Positions 63,542 to 64,000 of a stretch of 64,000 bases of DNA are shown here, piece by piece; the stretch's first letter is position 1; each line of letters opens with the position of its first letter. Both the position numbers and the translations under genes were made by a program. This DNA comes from Holdemania sp. Marseille-P2844 (GTDB lineage: Bacteria > Bacillota_I > Bacilli_A > Erysipelotrichales > Erysipelotrichaceae), in contig NZ_LT635450.1 in the NCBI RefSeq assembly GCF_900120005.1, positions 58,995 to 122,994 of the forward strand, written 5' to 3'. The notes below the pieces were generated by a model. That model worked only from the letters and a program-made list of their open reading frames with translations. It was not told the DNA's origin and did not search any database.

Positions 63542-63701
63542 TCACAATTCTCCTCAATTCATTCGTCGATTCCGCTTTCCGGAAGGAAATGAATTTTCTA
63601 TTCTCAGTATATCCTATCCGCCTTGCGTACAGCCTTCCTTCTTTCTCCGATGTCCGACAGTTTGGCAAAGCGGATTTTAGCAGCGGTGTTTCTCCATCAA
63701 A

Positions 63702-63744
63702 ACCACCCGTAAAACGGGTGGTATCCTCTGGCCCTATAAGGGCC
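63702..63744 (-). repeat. Hairpins at the 3' end of the IS element
   Basis: ACCACCCGT-AAA-ACGGGTGGT (63702-63722) and GGCCCT-ATA-AGGGCC (63730-63744). IS200/IS605 elements carry such subterminal hairpins, which the transposase recognises in single strands. The exact element end is not defined here. Confidence 0.6.
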
Positions 63745-63830
63745 TTTTGTTGCACTGGGCCTTCGCCCATTGAGGCCTGACAGCTGCAACACTTTCTCCA
63801 GCTGCCTCTCAAAGAGGCTTCCCTATTGCT

Positions 63831-64000
63831 TTATTTCACCGGCTCACCCGTAAACGGGTCGATAAATTCCTTCATGCTCATTTGATCTGCCAGTTTGTCT
63901 TCCTGCAACTGGTTTTGAATATACTCTTTGATTACTTTTTCATTCTTTCCTACCGTATCCACATAGTACCCTCTTGCCCAGAATTTTCTGTTCCCGAATT
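63831..64000 (-). CDS. tnpA: IS200/IS605 TnpA transposase (partial, window edge)
   Basis: The last 56 residues of a Y1 transposase: NRKFWARGYYVDTVGKNEK, then the catalytic Tyr in IKEYIQNQ, ending DPFTGEPVK. The 5' part lies beyond the window. It moves single-stranded DNA by a peel-and-paste mechanism. Confidence 0.87.
   Translation of the reverse strand, partial: FGNRKFWARGYYVDTVGKNEKVIKEYIQNQLQEDKLADQMSMKEFIDPFTGEPVK

Overview
The window looks like the chromosome of a gut Bacillota, most likely an Erysipelotrichia (Holdemania-like) species. This is inferred from gene content (lactose/cellobiose PTS with GH1 6-phospho-glycosidases and RpiR regulators, Ku/ligase NHEJ, IS200/IS605, SipW/TasA proteins) and was not checked by any search.

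Layout. 1-9.1 kb: housekeeping and regulatory genes: a LytTR response regulator, a BTAD-type regulator, a mutY-M24 peptidase-DUF1294 operon, a YwaF-like membrane protein, a sirtuin, a secreted hypothetical protein and a NodB-type deacetylase. 9.4-13.4 kb: a MarR regulator with a heterodimeric ABC exporter. 13.7-14.8 kb: a PD-(D/E)XK (Rpn-like) nuclease. 15.0-22.5 kb, a sulfur/siroheme block: a fused flavin-rhodanese-sulfite reductase, a CbiK-type chelatase, a structured leader with a terminator/antiterminator, a B12/siderophore-type ABC importer, and a divergent LysR regulator. 23-25.5 kb: an intact DUF4143 ATPase, a decayed relative of it and a tRNA-like fragment.

25.5-49.3 kb: a sulfatase gene is split by a 22.3 kb mobilizable element (26,707-48,988). 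Removing the element with a 2-bp GC core rejoins the sulfatase in frame (about 493 aa). The element carries a large serine recombinase, a Mob/Pre relaxase with a pMV158-like oriT, a CHC2 primase, a P4/D5-type helicase, XRE and sigma regulators, and a surface-fibre locus. That locus encodes a SipW-type signal peptidase, five TasA/CalY-like proteins, a 1249-aa adhesin, a CNA-B protein with a sorting signal, a class-D-like sortase, a small unknown protein and an AP2-domain protein.

The most interesting find lies upstream of sipW. A segment of 261-301 bp is bounded by inverted 19-22 bp repeats (two copies on the left, one on the right) next to a tyrosine recombinase gene. It holds a near-consensus promoter that in this assembly points away from the fibre operon, into a terminator formed by the right repeat. 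I read this as a phase-variable promoter caught in the OFF orientation, so the fibre operon would be both mobile and switchable.

49.3-60.2 kb, sugar uptake: the interrupted sulfatase ends a PTS IIC-IIB-IIA-GH1 operon whose GH1 has Gln instead of the acid/base Glu, as in plant myrosinases. Two overlapping RpiR regulators diverge from it. There follow a second, canonical GH1, tRNA-Arg(CCT), an M3 peptidase lipoprotein, and a SIS protein divergent from a third RpiR regulator. 60.5-64 kb: a membrane protein, an ATP-dependent ligase and Ku, a broken alpha/beta hydrolase, and an IS200/IS605 transposase cut by the window edge.
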